From Paracoccaceae bacterium (GTDB taxonomy: Bacteria > Pseudomonadota > Alphaproteobacteria > Rhodobacterales > Rhodobacteraceae): a DNA stretch of 64,000 nucleotides. The stretch lies in assembly GCA_014872815.1 (NCBI GenBank), contig WKFK01000015.1:434001-498000 (forward strand). The letters are read 5' to 3'. The notes beneath the pieces are model-generated. The model saw nothing but the letters and a program-made list of their open reading frames with translations, ran no database searches and was not told where the DNA came from. The translations under genes and the position numbers were made by a program. Below are positions 42,534 through 51,316 of this stretch, piece after piece. How positions within the stretch are numbered: the stretch's first letter is position 1; each line of letters begins with the position of its first letter.

Positions 42534-43768
42534 CACTCAAAAGACCTAAGGTGGCGGTGGTGGTCAAAGGCTGGCCTCGCCTGTCTGAGACCTTTATTGC
42601 GCAGGAAATTGTGGCCCTGGAAGAGACTGGGTACGACCTGTCGATGTGGTCGCTGCGCTTCCCCACAGATAAGAAACGCCACCCGCTGCATGAGCGTTTG
42701 CAGGCGCCGGTGCACTATCTGCCGGAGTATTTGCATCAGGAACCGCTGCGCGTGCTGAAAGGCGTGGTGTCTGGGCTGTTCAAAAAGCGTTTCTGGACGG
42801 CTCTTGGCATTTGGCTCAAAGACCTGCGCCGCGATGTGACTCGAAACCGGGTGCGTCGATTTGGGCAAGCCTGTGTGCTGGCGCGGGAGCTGCCCGACGA
42901 CATTGATCTGCTTTATGCGCATTTCATGCACACGCCTGCCTCTGTGACGCGATACGCGGCGATCATGCGGGACATGCCGTGGTCGGTGTCGGCCCATGCC
43001 AAGGACATCTGGACCTCGCCCGAATGGGAAAAGCGCGAGAAGCTGCAAGACAGCACCTTTGGTGCGGAGTTCCTGGCGACCTGCACCAAAGTAGGGGCGG
43101 ATCATTTGGCTGAGTTGGCGGACAGGCCGGACCGGGTGGAACTGGTCTATCATGGTCTGGATTTGACCCGTTTCCCGGAACCGCCAACCGAGCGGCGTGT
43201 GGGTGACGGTGTGCGCTTCCTGTCCGTGGGACGTTTGGTGGAGAAGAAAGGCTTTGATCGTCTGATCTCTGCTTTGGCGCTCTTGCCCAAGGATCTTGAC
43301 TGGCATTGGGAACACATCGGCGGCGGTGGCGATGGCAGCTTTTTGAAAGTACAGGCCGAGACGCTTGGCATTGCTGATCGTATCACTTGGCGCGGGGCCT
43401 GTGATCAGCCCGAAGTGATCGAGGCAATGCGTGTGTCGGATGTGTTTGTGCTGCCAAGCCGGATTGCAGAGGATGGCGACCGCGATGGGTTGCCCAATGT
43501 GTTGATGGAAGCGGCGAGCCAGAAGCTGTGCCTGTTGTCCACGCCGGTGTCTGCGATCCCGGAGTTCATCACTGATGGTGAACATGGCGTATTGTCCAGT
43601 GATGCCCCTGAGGCGCTTGCGGGCGCGATGGAGCGGTTGGCGCGGGATGCGGACCTGCGAGAGCGGATGACCGAGGCGGCATACGGTCGGCTGACGGCGC
43701 ATTTCCTGATGCAGCCAGGCATTGCGCAGTTGGACGCGCGCCTGCAAGCGGCCGCAAAGAAGGCCTGA
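42530..43768 (+). CDS. GT4-family glycosyltransferase (WcaL-like)
   Basis: 412 residues. The opening VVVKGWPRLSETFIAQEI is typical of exopolysaccharide GT4 enzymes such as colanic acid WcaL. The donor-binding domain shows FLSVGRLVEKKGFDRLISAL and LPSRIAEDGDRDGLPNVLMEA. Soluble, peripheral. The next gene begins 4 nt later. Confidence 0.88.
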   Translation: MTLKRPKVAVVVKGWPRLSETFIAQEIVALEETGYDLSMWSLRFPTDKKRHPLHERLQAPVHYLPEYLHQEPLRVLKGVVSGLFKKRFWTALGIWLKDLRRDVTRNRVRRFGQACVLARELPDDIDLLYAHFMHTPASVTRYAAIMRDMPWSVSAHAKDIWTSPEWEKREKLQDSTFGAEFLATCTKVGADHLAELADRPDRVELVYHGLDLTRFPEPPTERRVGDGVRFLSVGRLVEKKGFDRLISALALLPKDLDWHWEHIGGGGDGSFLKVQAETLGIADRITWRGACDQPEVIEAMRVSDVFVLPSRIAEDGDRDGLPNVLMEAASQKLCLLSTPVSAIPEFITDGEHGVLSSDAPEALAGAMERLARDADLRERMTEAAYGRLTAHFLMQPGIAQLDARLQAAAKKA

Positions 43769-43772
43769 TCCG

Positions 43773-44849
43773 ATGGGGCCGATTGCGTTTTATGCCCCTC
43801 TCAAATCACCGCATCATCCGGTGCCGTCTGGCGAGCGCCAGATGGCGCGCAACCTGATGCAGTTGCTGACGCGCGAGGGCGATGCGCCAATCTTGGTTTC
43901 CGAGCTGCGTAGCTTTGATAAACGCGGTGATGCGGTAGTGCAGGCGGATTTGATAGCGCAGGCAGAGGCCGAGATACCGGCGCTGATTGCGCGGGGGAGT
44001 GCCGAAGGCTGGGCGCTTTGGGCGACCTATCACAGCTACTATAAAGCACCTGACTTGTTGGGGCCATCGGTCAGCGCGGCATTGGGTATTCCCTATGTGT
44101 CCTTTGAGGCCACGCGGGCAAATAAGCGCCTAGGTGGGCCTTGGGACGCCTTTGAGCAAAAAGCGCAGGTGGCCTGTGATGCTGCGGATGTGCTGTTTCA
44201 CTTCACGGAGCGTGATGCTGTGGCGTTGTGGGATCACCTGAAGCAGGGCCAGCAGCTGATACATCTGCCACCGTTTTTGGCGCAGGAAGCCTTGCCCGTT
44301 CCAGCACAGCCACAGGCCCCTATCATTTTGGTGGCGGGCATGATGCGCAAGGGCGACAAGCTGGCGTCCTATCGCATCATCTCGGAGGCTTTGAGGCATC
44401 TGACCGGCGACTGGCAGGTTGAGATCGCCGGAGACGGGCCGTGTCATGAGGAAGCGGCGACGTTGATGGCGCCCTATGGCGATCGGGTGCGGTTTCTAGG
44501 GCAACTGAACGCCGCCGAAATGGCGCAGGCGTATGCGCGTGCTCGCGTCTTTTTCTGGCCCGGCGTGAACGAGGCCTTTGGCATGGTTTACCTGGAAGCG
44601 CAGGCGCATGGCGTGCCGGTCGTGGCACAGGAGCGCCTTGGCGTGCGGGATGTGGTTGCGGCGGAGGGCTTGATCGCGGATCCCGCGCCAGAGGCGCTTG
44701 CGGTGGCGGTGATGTCGGTGTTGAATGACGATGAAACCCATCGGCAACGGGCAAAGGACGCGCGTGACTTGGTGCACAATCGCCACCTGCTCACAGCCGC
44801 TCGGCAGACCGTGTGGGATGTGCTGAACCCATTGATGAAAGAGATATGA
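43773..44849 (+). CDS. GT4-family glycosyltransferase
   Basis: 358 residues from ATG 43773. The N-terminal half has FYAPLKSPHHPVPSGERQMAR, where the acceptor loop P-S-G-x-R sits, and the C-terminal half has FFWPGVNEAFGMVYLEAQAHGVPVV, the E-x(7)-E donor motif of retaining GT4 enzymes. Short linkers suggest a compact member. The stop overlaps the following phosphatase start in ATGA. Confidence 0.85.
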   Translation: MGPIAFYAPLKSPHHPVPSGERQMARNLMQLLTREGDAPILVSELRSFDKRGDAVVQADLIAQAEAEIPALIARGSAEGWALWATYHSYYKAPDLLGPSVSAALGIPYVSFEATRANKRLGGPWDAFEQKAQVACDAADVLFHFTERDAVALWDHLKQGQQLIHLPPFLAQEALPVPAQPQAPIILVAGMMRKGDKLASYRIISEALRHLTGDWQVEIAGDGPCHEEAATLMAPYGDRVRFLGQLNAAEMAQAYARARVFFWPGVNEAFGMVYLEAQAHGVPVVAQERLGVRDVVAAEGLIADPAPEALAVAVMSVLNDDETHRQRAKDARDLVHNRHLLTAARQTVWDVLNPLMKEI

Positions 44850-45436
44850 TGATCCGATTGGCCATGCTGCGGCACGGACACACGCATTGGAACCGCGCCG
44901 GACAAATTCAGGGGCGCACGGACATTCCATTGGACGATGAAGCGCGTGAAGGGTTGGCAGAATTTAAACTGCCCACGGGCTGGGACGCTGTCGATCTGGT
45001 GGCGAGCCCGTTGTTGCGTGCGCAGGAGACCGGCGAGCTTGTCGCCGGGCGCAAGCCCGCGGTTGTCGACGCGCTGATCGAGATGGACTGGGGCCACTGG
45101 GAAGGCAAAAAGGGTGTCGACCTTAAGGCCGATCCCAACAGTGGGTTTCGCGACATCGAACAGTGGGGCTGGGACTACCAGCCGCAGGGCGGCGAAAGCC
45201 CGCAGATGGTTTGGGACCGCTTGGCGCCTTGGTTGTTCGGCCTGAAGCGTGATTGCATTGCTGTCTGTCACATCGGTATCATGCGGATGATTTTGGCCAA
45301 AGCGCACGGCTGGGATTTTGACGGCCCGGCCCCGTTCGCGGTGAAGCGCAACCGGCTGTTTGTGGTGGAAATTGAGGGGGATACGGTTAAAGTCGCAGAC
45401 CCTGATATTGTGCGATTGGAAAGGCGCAGCGCATGA
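44846..45436 (+). CDS. Histidine phosphatase family protein (phosphoglycerate-mutase-like)
   Basis: 196 residues. The catalytic motif is LRHGHTHWNRAGQIQGRTDIPL, with phospho-accepting histidine and arginine, later EMDWGHWEGK and the second histidine in VCHIGIMRMI. ATG 44846 overlaps the upstream stop. A second ATG lies 3 nt further on. In a sugar operon it may dephosphorylate a sugar phosphate such as a glycan precursor. The substrate is not readable from sequence. Confidence 0.85.
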   Translation: MMIRLAMLRHGHTHWNRAGQIQGRTDIPLDDEAREGLAEFKLPTGWDAVDLVASPLLRAQETGELVAGRKPAVVDALIEMDWGHWEGKKGVDLKADPNSGFRDIEQWGWDYQPQGGESPQMVWDRLAPWLFGLKRDCIAVCHIGIMRMILAKAHGWDFDGPAPFAVKRNRLFVVEIEGDTVKVADPDIVRLERRSA

Positions 45437-46575
45437 AGGTTTTGATCGCTGTCACCCATCTTCTGGGCACCGGGCATTTGTCCCGCGCTCTGACGCTGGC
45501 GCGTGCGTTTACACGCGAGGGTCATGAGGCTGTGGTGCTCTCTGGCGGGATGCCTGCAGAGCATCTGGACAAAGACGGTATTGCGTTGGTGCAGTTGCCG
45601 CCACTGGCCTCTAATGGGGTTGATTTCACCAAACTGCTGACCGAGCTGGGCGTGGAGGCGGATGCCGCTTATCTAGCGAAACGTCAGGCGATGATGGTGA
45701 ACGCGGTTGAGGACATGGCACCCGATGTGGTGATCACCGAACTTTTCCCTTTTGGCCGGCGCAGCCTTTCGGCGGAGTTTGAAGCGCTTTTGGAGGCCGC
45801 AAAGTCATTGCCGCAACCGGCGTTGGTGCTGGCCTCTGTGCGCGACATCCTTGCGCCGCCTTCGAAAGCCGCCAAGGCCGCCCGCGCCCGTGAGGTGATC
45901 AAACAGTATTACGACGGCATCCTGGTGCACGCTGATCCGGAGCTGACCAAGCTCGATATGAGTTGGCCGTTGACCAGCGATGTGACGGCGATGCTGCGCT
46001 ACACCGGCTATGTGGCGCCGCCTGCGCCGCAGCAACACCCGGATGGCATTGGAGCCGGCGAAATTGTGGTCAGCGCTGGGGGCGGGGCCGTAGGGCAGGC
46101 GCTGTTTGAATGCGCGATCAAGGCCGCCAAGCGCAGCCCGTTGCGCTGGCGCCTGCTGGTGGGCGGCGCCAACGCTGAAGGCCGGATTGCGGAGCTCAAA
46201 ACGCTGGCCGATGACCCGACAATCAAAATCGAACCGGTCCGGTCCGATTTCCGGCAAATGCTGCACCATGTGACCGCCTCGGTCAGCATGTGCGGCTACA
46301 ACACAGCGCTCGATGTGCTGCAAACCGGCGTGCCTGCGGTGTTTGTGCCGTTTGATGATGGTGGCGAGGTGGAACAGACCCTGCGCGCGCGCGCTCTGTC
46401 TGTGCAGCCCGGCATCGAGGTGCTGAGCGCCACCGACCTGACCCCACAGAGCCTGATGGCAGAAATCAAACGTGTTGCGTCCAAAGGCCGTCGTAGTCCA
46501 TCTGGCTTGCGCATGAACGGGGCGACGGAGAGCGTGCGCATTGCGCAATCTATGCTAGCGGAGCTGCGCGGGTGA
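45433..46575 (+). CDS. MurG-like glycosyltransferase, COG4671 type (second copy)
   Basis: 380 residues, GT-B fold. It has VTHLLGTGHLSRALTLARAF at the N-terminus and SMCGYNTALDVLQTGVPAVFVPF with EVEQTLRARAL at the donor site, parallel to the copy at 41310-42533. The two probably arose by duplication and then diverged. Overlaps on both sides (ATGA before, GTGA after) couple it to the phosphatase and deacetylase genes. Confidence 0.83.
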   Translation: MKVLIAVTHLLGTGHLSRALTLARAFTREGHEAVVLSGGMPAEHLDKDGIALVQLPPLASNGVDFTKLLTELGVEADAAYLAKRQAMMVNAVEDMAPDVVITELFPFGRRSLSAEFEALLEAAKSLPQPALVLASVRDILAPPSKAAKAARAREVIKQYYDGILVHADPELTKLDMSWPLTSDVTAMLRYTGYVAPPAPQQHPDGIGAGEIVVSAGGGAVGQALFECAIKAAKRSPLRWRLLVGGANAEGRIAELKTLADDPTIKIEPVRSDFRQMLHHVTASVSMCGYNTALDVLQTGVPAVFVPFDDGGEVEQTLRARALSVQPGIEVLSATDLTPQSLMAEIKRVASKGRRSPSGLRMNGATESVRIAQSMLAELRG

Positions 46576-47327
46576 GGATTGACTGGACGCCGTTGCGGAC
46601 GGAGCTAGCACAGTGGCGCGCAGAGGGTCTGGAACTGCCGTTTTGGTGGCGCGACGACGACGCTGTTACCCCAACAGAGGCGCTGGATCAGCTTGCGTCG
46701 TTGAGCACCGCAACAGAAGTCCCGGTGCATTTGGCGATCATTCCCCAAAAGGCGACCGAGGCTCTGGCACGAAATCTGTCAGAGTGTTTTATGCCGGTTG
46801 TGCATGGCTGGGCGCATATCAGCCACACGCCGGGCGGTGTCAAAAACGCTGAGTTTGGGGCGGGGCGCCCAGCCAACGCCGCGCTGGAGGATGCGTCTCG
46901 AGGCCTTGCACACTTGCATGCCTTGTTTAGCGACCGAGTTGCGCCGATGTTTGTGCCCCCATGGAACCGAATTGCGCCCGATGTTGTGGCGGGGCTAGCT
47001 GAGGCCGGTTTTGACGCGGTCTCGACCTATAATCCACGCAAAACCGCCATGGCCGCTCCCGGTCTGGCGCAGATCAACACCCACATCGATCCGATTTTCT
47101 GGCGCGGCCACAGGGGTTTGGTTGATGTCGATACATTATTGTCTCAGATGATCACTCTGCTGCAGGATCGCCGCGCGGGCCTCACGGACAATCAAGAACC
47201 CTTGGGATATCTCACGCACCACCTTGTGCATGACGCCGATATCTGGGAGTTTTCGCGGCAGTTTTTGCTGGAAATTTGCGAGGGGCCGGTGCGGCTTTAT
47301 CGCCATGATGGAAAGGGCAACCTATGA
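46572..47327 (+). CDS. Polysaccharide deacetylase-like (NodB-fold) protein
   Basis: 251 residues beginning with GTG 46572 within GTGA. The NodB-like metal site is suggested by WWRDDDAV (D-D pair) and HGWAHISH (histidines), with PPWNRI as the later catalytic loop. The enzyme type removes N- or O-acetyl groups from sugars. There is no signal peptide, so it probably acts on a cytosolic lipid-linked or nucleotide precursor, unlike secreted deacetylases. Confidence 0.78.
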   Translation: MRIDWTPLRTELAQWRAEGLELPFWWRDDDAVTPTEALDQLASLSTATEVPVHLAIIPQKATEALARNLSECFMPVVHGWAHISHTPGGVKNAEFGAGRPANAALEDASRGLAHLHALFSDRVAPMFVPPWNRIAPDVVAGLAEAGFDAVSTYNPRKTAMAAPGLAQINTHIDPIFWRGHRGLVDVDTLLSQMITLLQDRRAGLTDNQEPLGYLTHHLVHDADIWEFSRQFLLEICEGPVRLYRHDGKGNL

Positions 47328-47800
47328 GCCGTTTGAACAGCATGATGCGGCGCTTGGCAGCGCAGGCCGATGGGCTGGAGTGGGGCAACACCATGGTGGA
47401 CAGTCTCAAGGGGGATTTCCTCGATATGGGGCTGGGCAATGGCCGCACCTATGACCACATCCGTGAGATTGCCCCGGAGCGGCGCATCTGGGTGATTGAC
47501 CGCGCGTTGAACTGCCACCATTCCTGTGTGCCGCCTGAGGAGGATTTCCTTCAGGGCGAGGCCGAGGAGATGCTCAAAAAGATGGCGGCGGACGGCACCA
47601 AAGTGGCCTTAGCGCATTATGATTTTGGCTTTGGCGACAAAGAGAAAGACGTGGCCGAGGCGGCGCGGCTGTCGGCAATGATCAAAGAGATAATGCTGCC
47701 CGGTGGTGTGCTGGTGTCGGGTCAGCCGCTGGTTGGGTTTGAGCAGGTGCGCGGGCCGACAACCGTGGCGCCGGAGCGGTATTACTTCTACAGAACTTAA
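47324..47800 (+). CDS. Class I SAM-dependent methyltransferase-like protein
   Basis: 158 residues. The SAM-binding loop is FLDMGLGNGRTYDHI and the second strand ends VIDRALNCHH. A strand with LPGGVLVSGQPLVGF follows. It is short for the family and lacks a clear substrate cap. It ends the glycan operon and would be expected to methylate the glycan or a precursor, by context only. Confidence 0.72.
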   Translation: MSRLNSMMRRLAAQADGLEWGNTMVDSLKGDFLDMGLGNGRTYDHIREIAPERRIWVIDRALNCHHSCVPPEEDFLQGEAEEMLKKMAADGTKVALAHYDFGFGDKEKDVAEAARLSAMIKEIMLPGGVLVSGQPLVGFEQVRGPTTVAPERYYFYRT

Positions 47801-47822
47801 TGGGTCTGCCCGGCCGATAGGT

Positions 47823-47884
47823 CGGGCTGCGCCTGCCTGCCCCATTGGCAGGCGCATTCGCGCCTACCCAGGCAGGCTTCGCCC
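47823..47884. repeat. Complex GC-rich palindrome between convergent genes, possible REP-like element or bidirectional terminator
   Basis: CGCCTGCC (47830-47837) pairs with GGCAGGCG (47847-47854) over a 9-nt loop. A second overlapping imperfect palindrome joins GGGCTGCGCCTGCC to GGCAGGCTTCGCCC around it. It fills the 95-nt gap between the methyltransferase stop and the U32 stop. No T-run is present. Confidence 0.55.
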
Positions 47885-47895
47885 TAGCTTGTCGA

Positions 47896-49551
47896 CTATT
47901 CCGCCGCTGGCAGCTTCAGCTCGGTGGCTTCAGCGCGGCTGAGCATGGAGCCCATTTTGCGCTCTTTCAGCACCTCACGTGCTTTGGCATACATCGGATC
48001 TTCCCAGAAGATCAGACAGCCGTTGCAGCCTTTGCCACAGCAGCCTTCGGTGCCTTTGCGGTTGGTCTTAAACCGTTTGGTGTTGGTGTCCGCCTCAATA
48101 GCCTCCACCAGCGCATCGCGGCGACGCTTATAAGCGGTCTCGTTGGTGCTGTCTTTGACTTCCATCGCCAGCGCGGTTTTGTCGAGCTGCAGACGCTTCC
48201 ACTGCTCTTCTGTCAGCGCCCGCTCTTTGCGGATCACGGTCATTGGCGGGAAGTTTTGGCGCAGATCGTCGATGTCTTCGTGCTCAAACAGAGAGAACGG
48301 CAGGCGGATCACGGTCTTGGTGGAGCCGTGGATCACGTCCTTCTTCTCACCTGAGGCGGCGATTTCGTAGTCATAAGCGCGCAACAGAATGGTGTTGCGG
48401 GCAATTGGTGAGACGATTTCCAACACGTCGCCGGGCTCCAGCTTGTTCTTCACCTCCACGTGGAAAGCATCGTCCACTACTTCGGTGACAAAGCCGGCGT
48501 ACTCCCATTGGGCAATCGCCTGGGTCTGCTCATAGCCATGCGCGAGGTTGGTCAGACGGCCTTTGTGGAAAGCGAGGGTGTAGCCACGGTTGCCCACGGT
48601 TTCGAGCTCTTCCATGTAGTCGGCCGCGTTCCAGTTTTCCGGATCGGCGTAGTAATCATCGATTGCCATGCGATAGGCGCGGGCCACAATCGCTGCGTAG
48701 TATTCCGACTTGCCGCGCCCTTCGACTTTGAGACTGTCCACGCCGATGCGCAGATAGTCATCGAGTTTGGGCATCAGGCAGAGGTCTTTGGAATTAAGGA
48801 TATAGCTGCCGCGCTCGTCTTCCTGAATCGGGAGGAATTCGCCTGGGCGCACGCCCTCTTCCAGCAGGAACTCGAACATATGCAGGTTGTCTTCATCAAC
48901 GATCAACTCCTGCACGGTGCCGTCTTTCAGGCGCATGTGGAACTTGTAGTTCCAGCGGCAGGAGTTGGCGCAGTTGCCCTGGTTGGCGCCGCGCTCGGCC
49001 ATGAAGTTCGACAGCAGGCAGCGGCCGGAGTAGGTCATGCACATGGCGCCGTGCACAAAGGCTTCCAGCTTGATGTCTGGGCATTTCTCGCGAATCTCTT
49101 CAAGCTCCGGGAAGCTCACTTCGCGGGCCAGAACCACCAGATCAGCGCCTTGGGCTTGCCAGAATTGCGTGGTGAGCCAGCTGGCGATGTTGGCCTGTGT
49201 CGACACATGCAGAGGAATCTCCGGCGCGCGTTCTTTGACGTATTGGAACACGCCGGGGTCGGAGATGATCAGCCCGTCCGGGTTCACCTGACGCACCGTG
49301 TCGATGTACTCATCGAGCTTGGGAATGTCTTTGTTATGGCTGAACAAATTCAGCGTCAGATAGGCCCGGCGGCCATGCTCGTGGCAGAATTTTACGCCTT
49401 CGATCACGTCCTCAAGCGAGAATTCGGATTTCGTGCGCAAGCTCATATCGGGCGTGCCGAGATAGACGGCATCAGCGCCATAGAGCACTGCCATCTTGAG
49501 TTTGCGGAGGTTGCCGGCTGGCATCAAAAGTTCGGATCTGTGTTGGGTCAT
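47896..49551 (-). CDS. U32-family protein (collagenase-like, tRNA hydroxylation TrhP-like)
   Basis: 551 residues from ATG 49551 (MTQHRSELLMPAGNLRKL). The U32 signature is EAFVHGAMCMTYSGRCLLSNF, followed by NCANSCRWNY. The TIM-barrel part has ADAVYLGTPDMSLR. The C-terminal region contains CCGKGCNGCLIFWEDP, a cysteine-rich tail that could bind an Fe-S cluster. E. coli relatives YegQ and RlhA hydroxylate tRNA or rRNA, and older annotations call them peptidases. This one is about 100 residues longer than YegQ owing to the C-terminal extension. The precise RNA target is unknown. Confidence 0.85.
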   Translation of the reverse strand: MTQHRSELLMPAGNLRKLKMAVLYGADAVYLGTPDMSLRTKSEFSLEDVIEGVKFCHEHGRRAYLTLNLFSHNKDIPKLDEYIDTVRQVNPDGLIISDPGVFQYVKERAPEIPLHVSTQANIASWLTTQFWQAQGADLVVLAREVSFPELEEIREKCPDIKLEAFVHGAMCMTYSGRCLLSNFMAERGANQGNCANSCRWNYKFHMRLKDGTVQELIVDEDNLHMFEFLLEEGVRPGEFLPIQEDERGSYILNSKDLCLMPKLDDYLRIGVDSLKVEGRGKSEYYAAIVARAYRMAIDDYYADPENWNAADYMEELETVGNRGYTLAFHKGRLTNLAHGYEQTQAIAQWEYAGFVTEVVDDAFHVEVKNKLEPGDVLEIVSPIARNTILLRAYDYEIAASGEKKDVIHGSTKTVIRLPFSLFEHEDIDDLRQNFPPMTVIRKERALTEEQWKRLQLDKTALAMEVKDSTNETAYKRRRDALVEAIEADTNTKRFKTNRKGTEGCCGKGCNGCLIFWEDPMYAKAREVLKERKMGSMLSRAEATELKLPAAE

Positions 49552-49627
49552 CGCGCGCGCTTTCCTGATCAGGGGGGCGTCATACACTGATCCCCGCTTT
49601 GGGGCAAATGGGGGCGCAAAACCGCAT

Positions 49628-49669
49628 CTGCAATACGTCGGCATCGCGTCAGTATTGCGGAGGCGTGAA
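49628..49669. repeat. Two tandem 11-bp units related to the repeat at 17611-17656
   Basis: CTGCAATACGTCGGCATCG followed by CGTCAGTATTG and CGGAGG. Aligned with the copy at 17611, the shared core is GTCGG-ATCGCG and GTATTGC-GAGG. It lies in the 120-nt gap upstream of the U32 start and just past the TauE stop. Confidence 0.55.
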
Positions 49670-49671
49670 AC

Positions 49672-50418
49672 TCAGAGGAAGGTGCTGATCCCACCCCAGA
49701 GCAGGCGCAGTGCGATCAGGATCAAAAGCACATTGAGCACCTTGTGAAAGCCGTGGTCGCTCATCCGGCCCAGCACATGTTTGCCCACCCAGGTGCCCGC
49801 CGCGCCACAGATGATCAGTCCCGCAATGAACAGCGCCCAGGGGGCAAAGCCAAACCCCAGCGCGGCAAACATCGCCACCTTGAGGCCGTGCTGCACCGTC
49901 ATCAGCGCGGCGTGGGTGGCCACATGGGTGTGACGGTCAAGCTGCATGGTTTTCACATAGGCGGCCACAAACGGTCCGGTGGCGCCAAAGAACATGGTCA
50001 GAAACGAAGAAAACGCGCCCGCACCGATGGGCCATTTGCCAATCCACGCCGGGGTTTTGCCGAGCACTACCCACAAAAGGAACAGGCCAATGCCAATCTG
50101 CACGGTGGCGGGCGGCAGGCTTACAGCCACACTGCCACCAATGGCGACACCGATGAGGGCACCGATGGTGAAGGCAGGCAAAGCGCTGCGCAGGATGTGG
50201 CTGCGAAACATCGTGGCGCGCACGGCGTTGGAACCCAGCTGCACCACGCCATGTACGGGGATCAGGGCGACTGGCGGCAAGATCACGGCGGCCACCGCCA
50301 GGAAGATCGCCCCGCCACCAATGCCAAGGGCGGCTGTCATCAAAGAGGTGGCAAAGCTCACCGCCAAAAGGAATATCGCATGGGCTTGGGACAGGTCTGG
50401 CGGGAGTAGGTCAATCAT
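49672..50418 (-). CDS. TauE/SafE-family sulfite/anion exporter-like membrane protein
   Basis: 248 residues with about eight helices. It has two glycine-rich halves (FATSLMTAALGIGGGAIFLA and FLTMFFGATGPFVAAYVKTM), the inverted repeat typical of DUF81/TauE. Members export sulfite, sulfonates or other organic anions. It is a separate leftward gene 30 nt past the BKACE gene start-side neighbour, whose operon it may extend. Confidence 0.88.
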   Translation of the reverse strand: MIDLLPPDLSQAHAIFLLAVSFATSLMTAALGIGGGAIFLAVAAVILPPVALIPVHGVVQLGSNAVRATMFRSHILRSALPAFTIGALIGVAIGGSVAVSLPPATVQIGIGLFLLWVVLGKTPAWIGKWPIGAGAFSSFLTMFFGATGPFVAAYVKTMQLDRHTHVATHAALMTVQHGLKVAMFAALGFGFAPWALFIAGLIICGAAGTWVGKHVLGRMSDHGFHKVLNVLLILIALRLLWGGISTFL

Positions 50419-50448
50419 GCCGCCACTATGCGGTGAAATGGCTTGGGA

Positions 50449-51315
50449 TCAAGGCCTTCCCCTGATCCCCAACATCTCCCGCGCGTCGGACGGGCTGGCA
50501 ATTGCGCGCCCGGCGTTTGTAGCGCAGGTGGCCAAAGCCTCGATCAATTGTCCGTTCGAGCGTGTCTTGTCGCCATTGGGTAAGTAGAAGGTGTCCTCCA
50601 CCCCGGTGCGCAACATGCCGCCAAGTTCTGCGGCTTTTTGGTGGGTCTGCCAAATTTCGCTGCGCCCGATCAGAGTGGCTTGCCAGAAACTGCCCTTCAG
50701 TAGGTAAGGCATCAAGAATTCCAGCAGTGTCGGGTCCACAGGCATGCCCGAGGCCACGCCCATCACAAGGTTATACTGCGCGCGGCTGGTCATGCCGTTC
50801 TGCACATACATCGCCACAGAGCGGACAATACCGGTGTCAAAGCACTCAAACTCCGGCAGAGTATCTGTCTCTGCCATCACATCGAGATGGTCCTGAATTT
50901 TGGACGGCTGGTTCTCAAACAACATCGGCGGCCAGGCCCACTCTCCATTGCTGCGCAGCTTGAGATAGTTGAGGGACCCGGCGTTGCAGGCGGCGATTTC
51001 GGGCTTGAGCGCGCGAATGCAGTCCAGCGCACCAGAGTAATCCGGCCCAACCACGCCGGTGGTGGCGTTGATCAGGATATCAGGGCAGGCATCGCGGATG
51101 GCATCAACAATCTCCGTGGCTACTTTGGGATCCCAGCTTGGCAAATGGCCCTTGCCCTCTGCTTGCTGGCGGAAGTGAATGTGGATCACGGCAGCGCCCG
51201 CGTCCATCGCTTCGCGCGCGGACGCAGCGCACTCAGCGGGCGTGACCGGCACGGGGTGCTGTGTCGGATCAGTGAGAACGCCGTTGAGCGCACAGGTGAG
51301 GATGGCTTTGTCCAT
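50449..51315 (-). CDS. 3-keto-5-aminohexanoate cleavage (BKACE) family enzyme
   Basis: 288 residues from ATG 51315. TIM barrel with AAVIHIHFRQQ holding the two zinc-binding histidines of the family and CNAGSLNYLKL later. BKACE enzymes condense a beta-keto acid with acetyl-CoA. Many have substrates other than 3-keto-5-aminohexanoate. It lies one base after the TIGR03084 gene in a catabolic operon with an acyl-CoA carboxylase, so its beta-keto substrate may arise in that route. Confidence 0.85.
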   Translation of the reverse strand: MDKAILTCALNGVLTDPTQHPVPVTPAECAASAREAMDAGAAVIHIHFRQQAEGKGHLPSWDPKVATEIVDAIRDACPDILINATTGVVGPDYSGALDCIRALKPEIAACNAGSLNYLKLRSNGEWAWPPMLFENQPSKIQDHLDVMAETDTLPEFECFDTGIVRSVAMYVQNGMTSRAQYNLVMGVASGMPVDPTLLEFLMPYLLKGSFWQATLIGRSEIWQTHQKAAELGGMLRTGVEDTFYLPNGDKTRSNGQLIEALATCATNAGRAIASPSDAREMLGIRGRP

Positions 51316-51316
51316 C

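Noticed and set aside
42518-43747. A 409-codon minus-strand open frame opposite the WcaL-like gene
   Set aside because: Same size as the real gene on the other strand but without motifs; the plus-strand GT4 motifs are clear.
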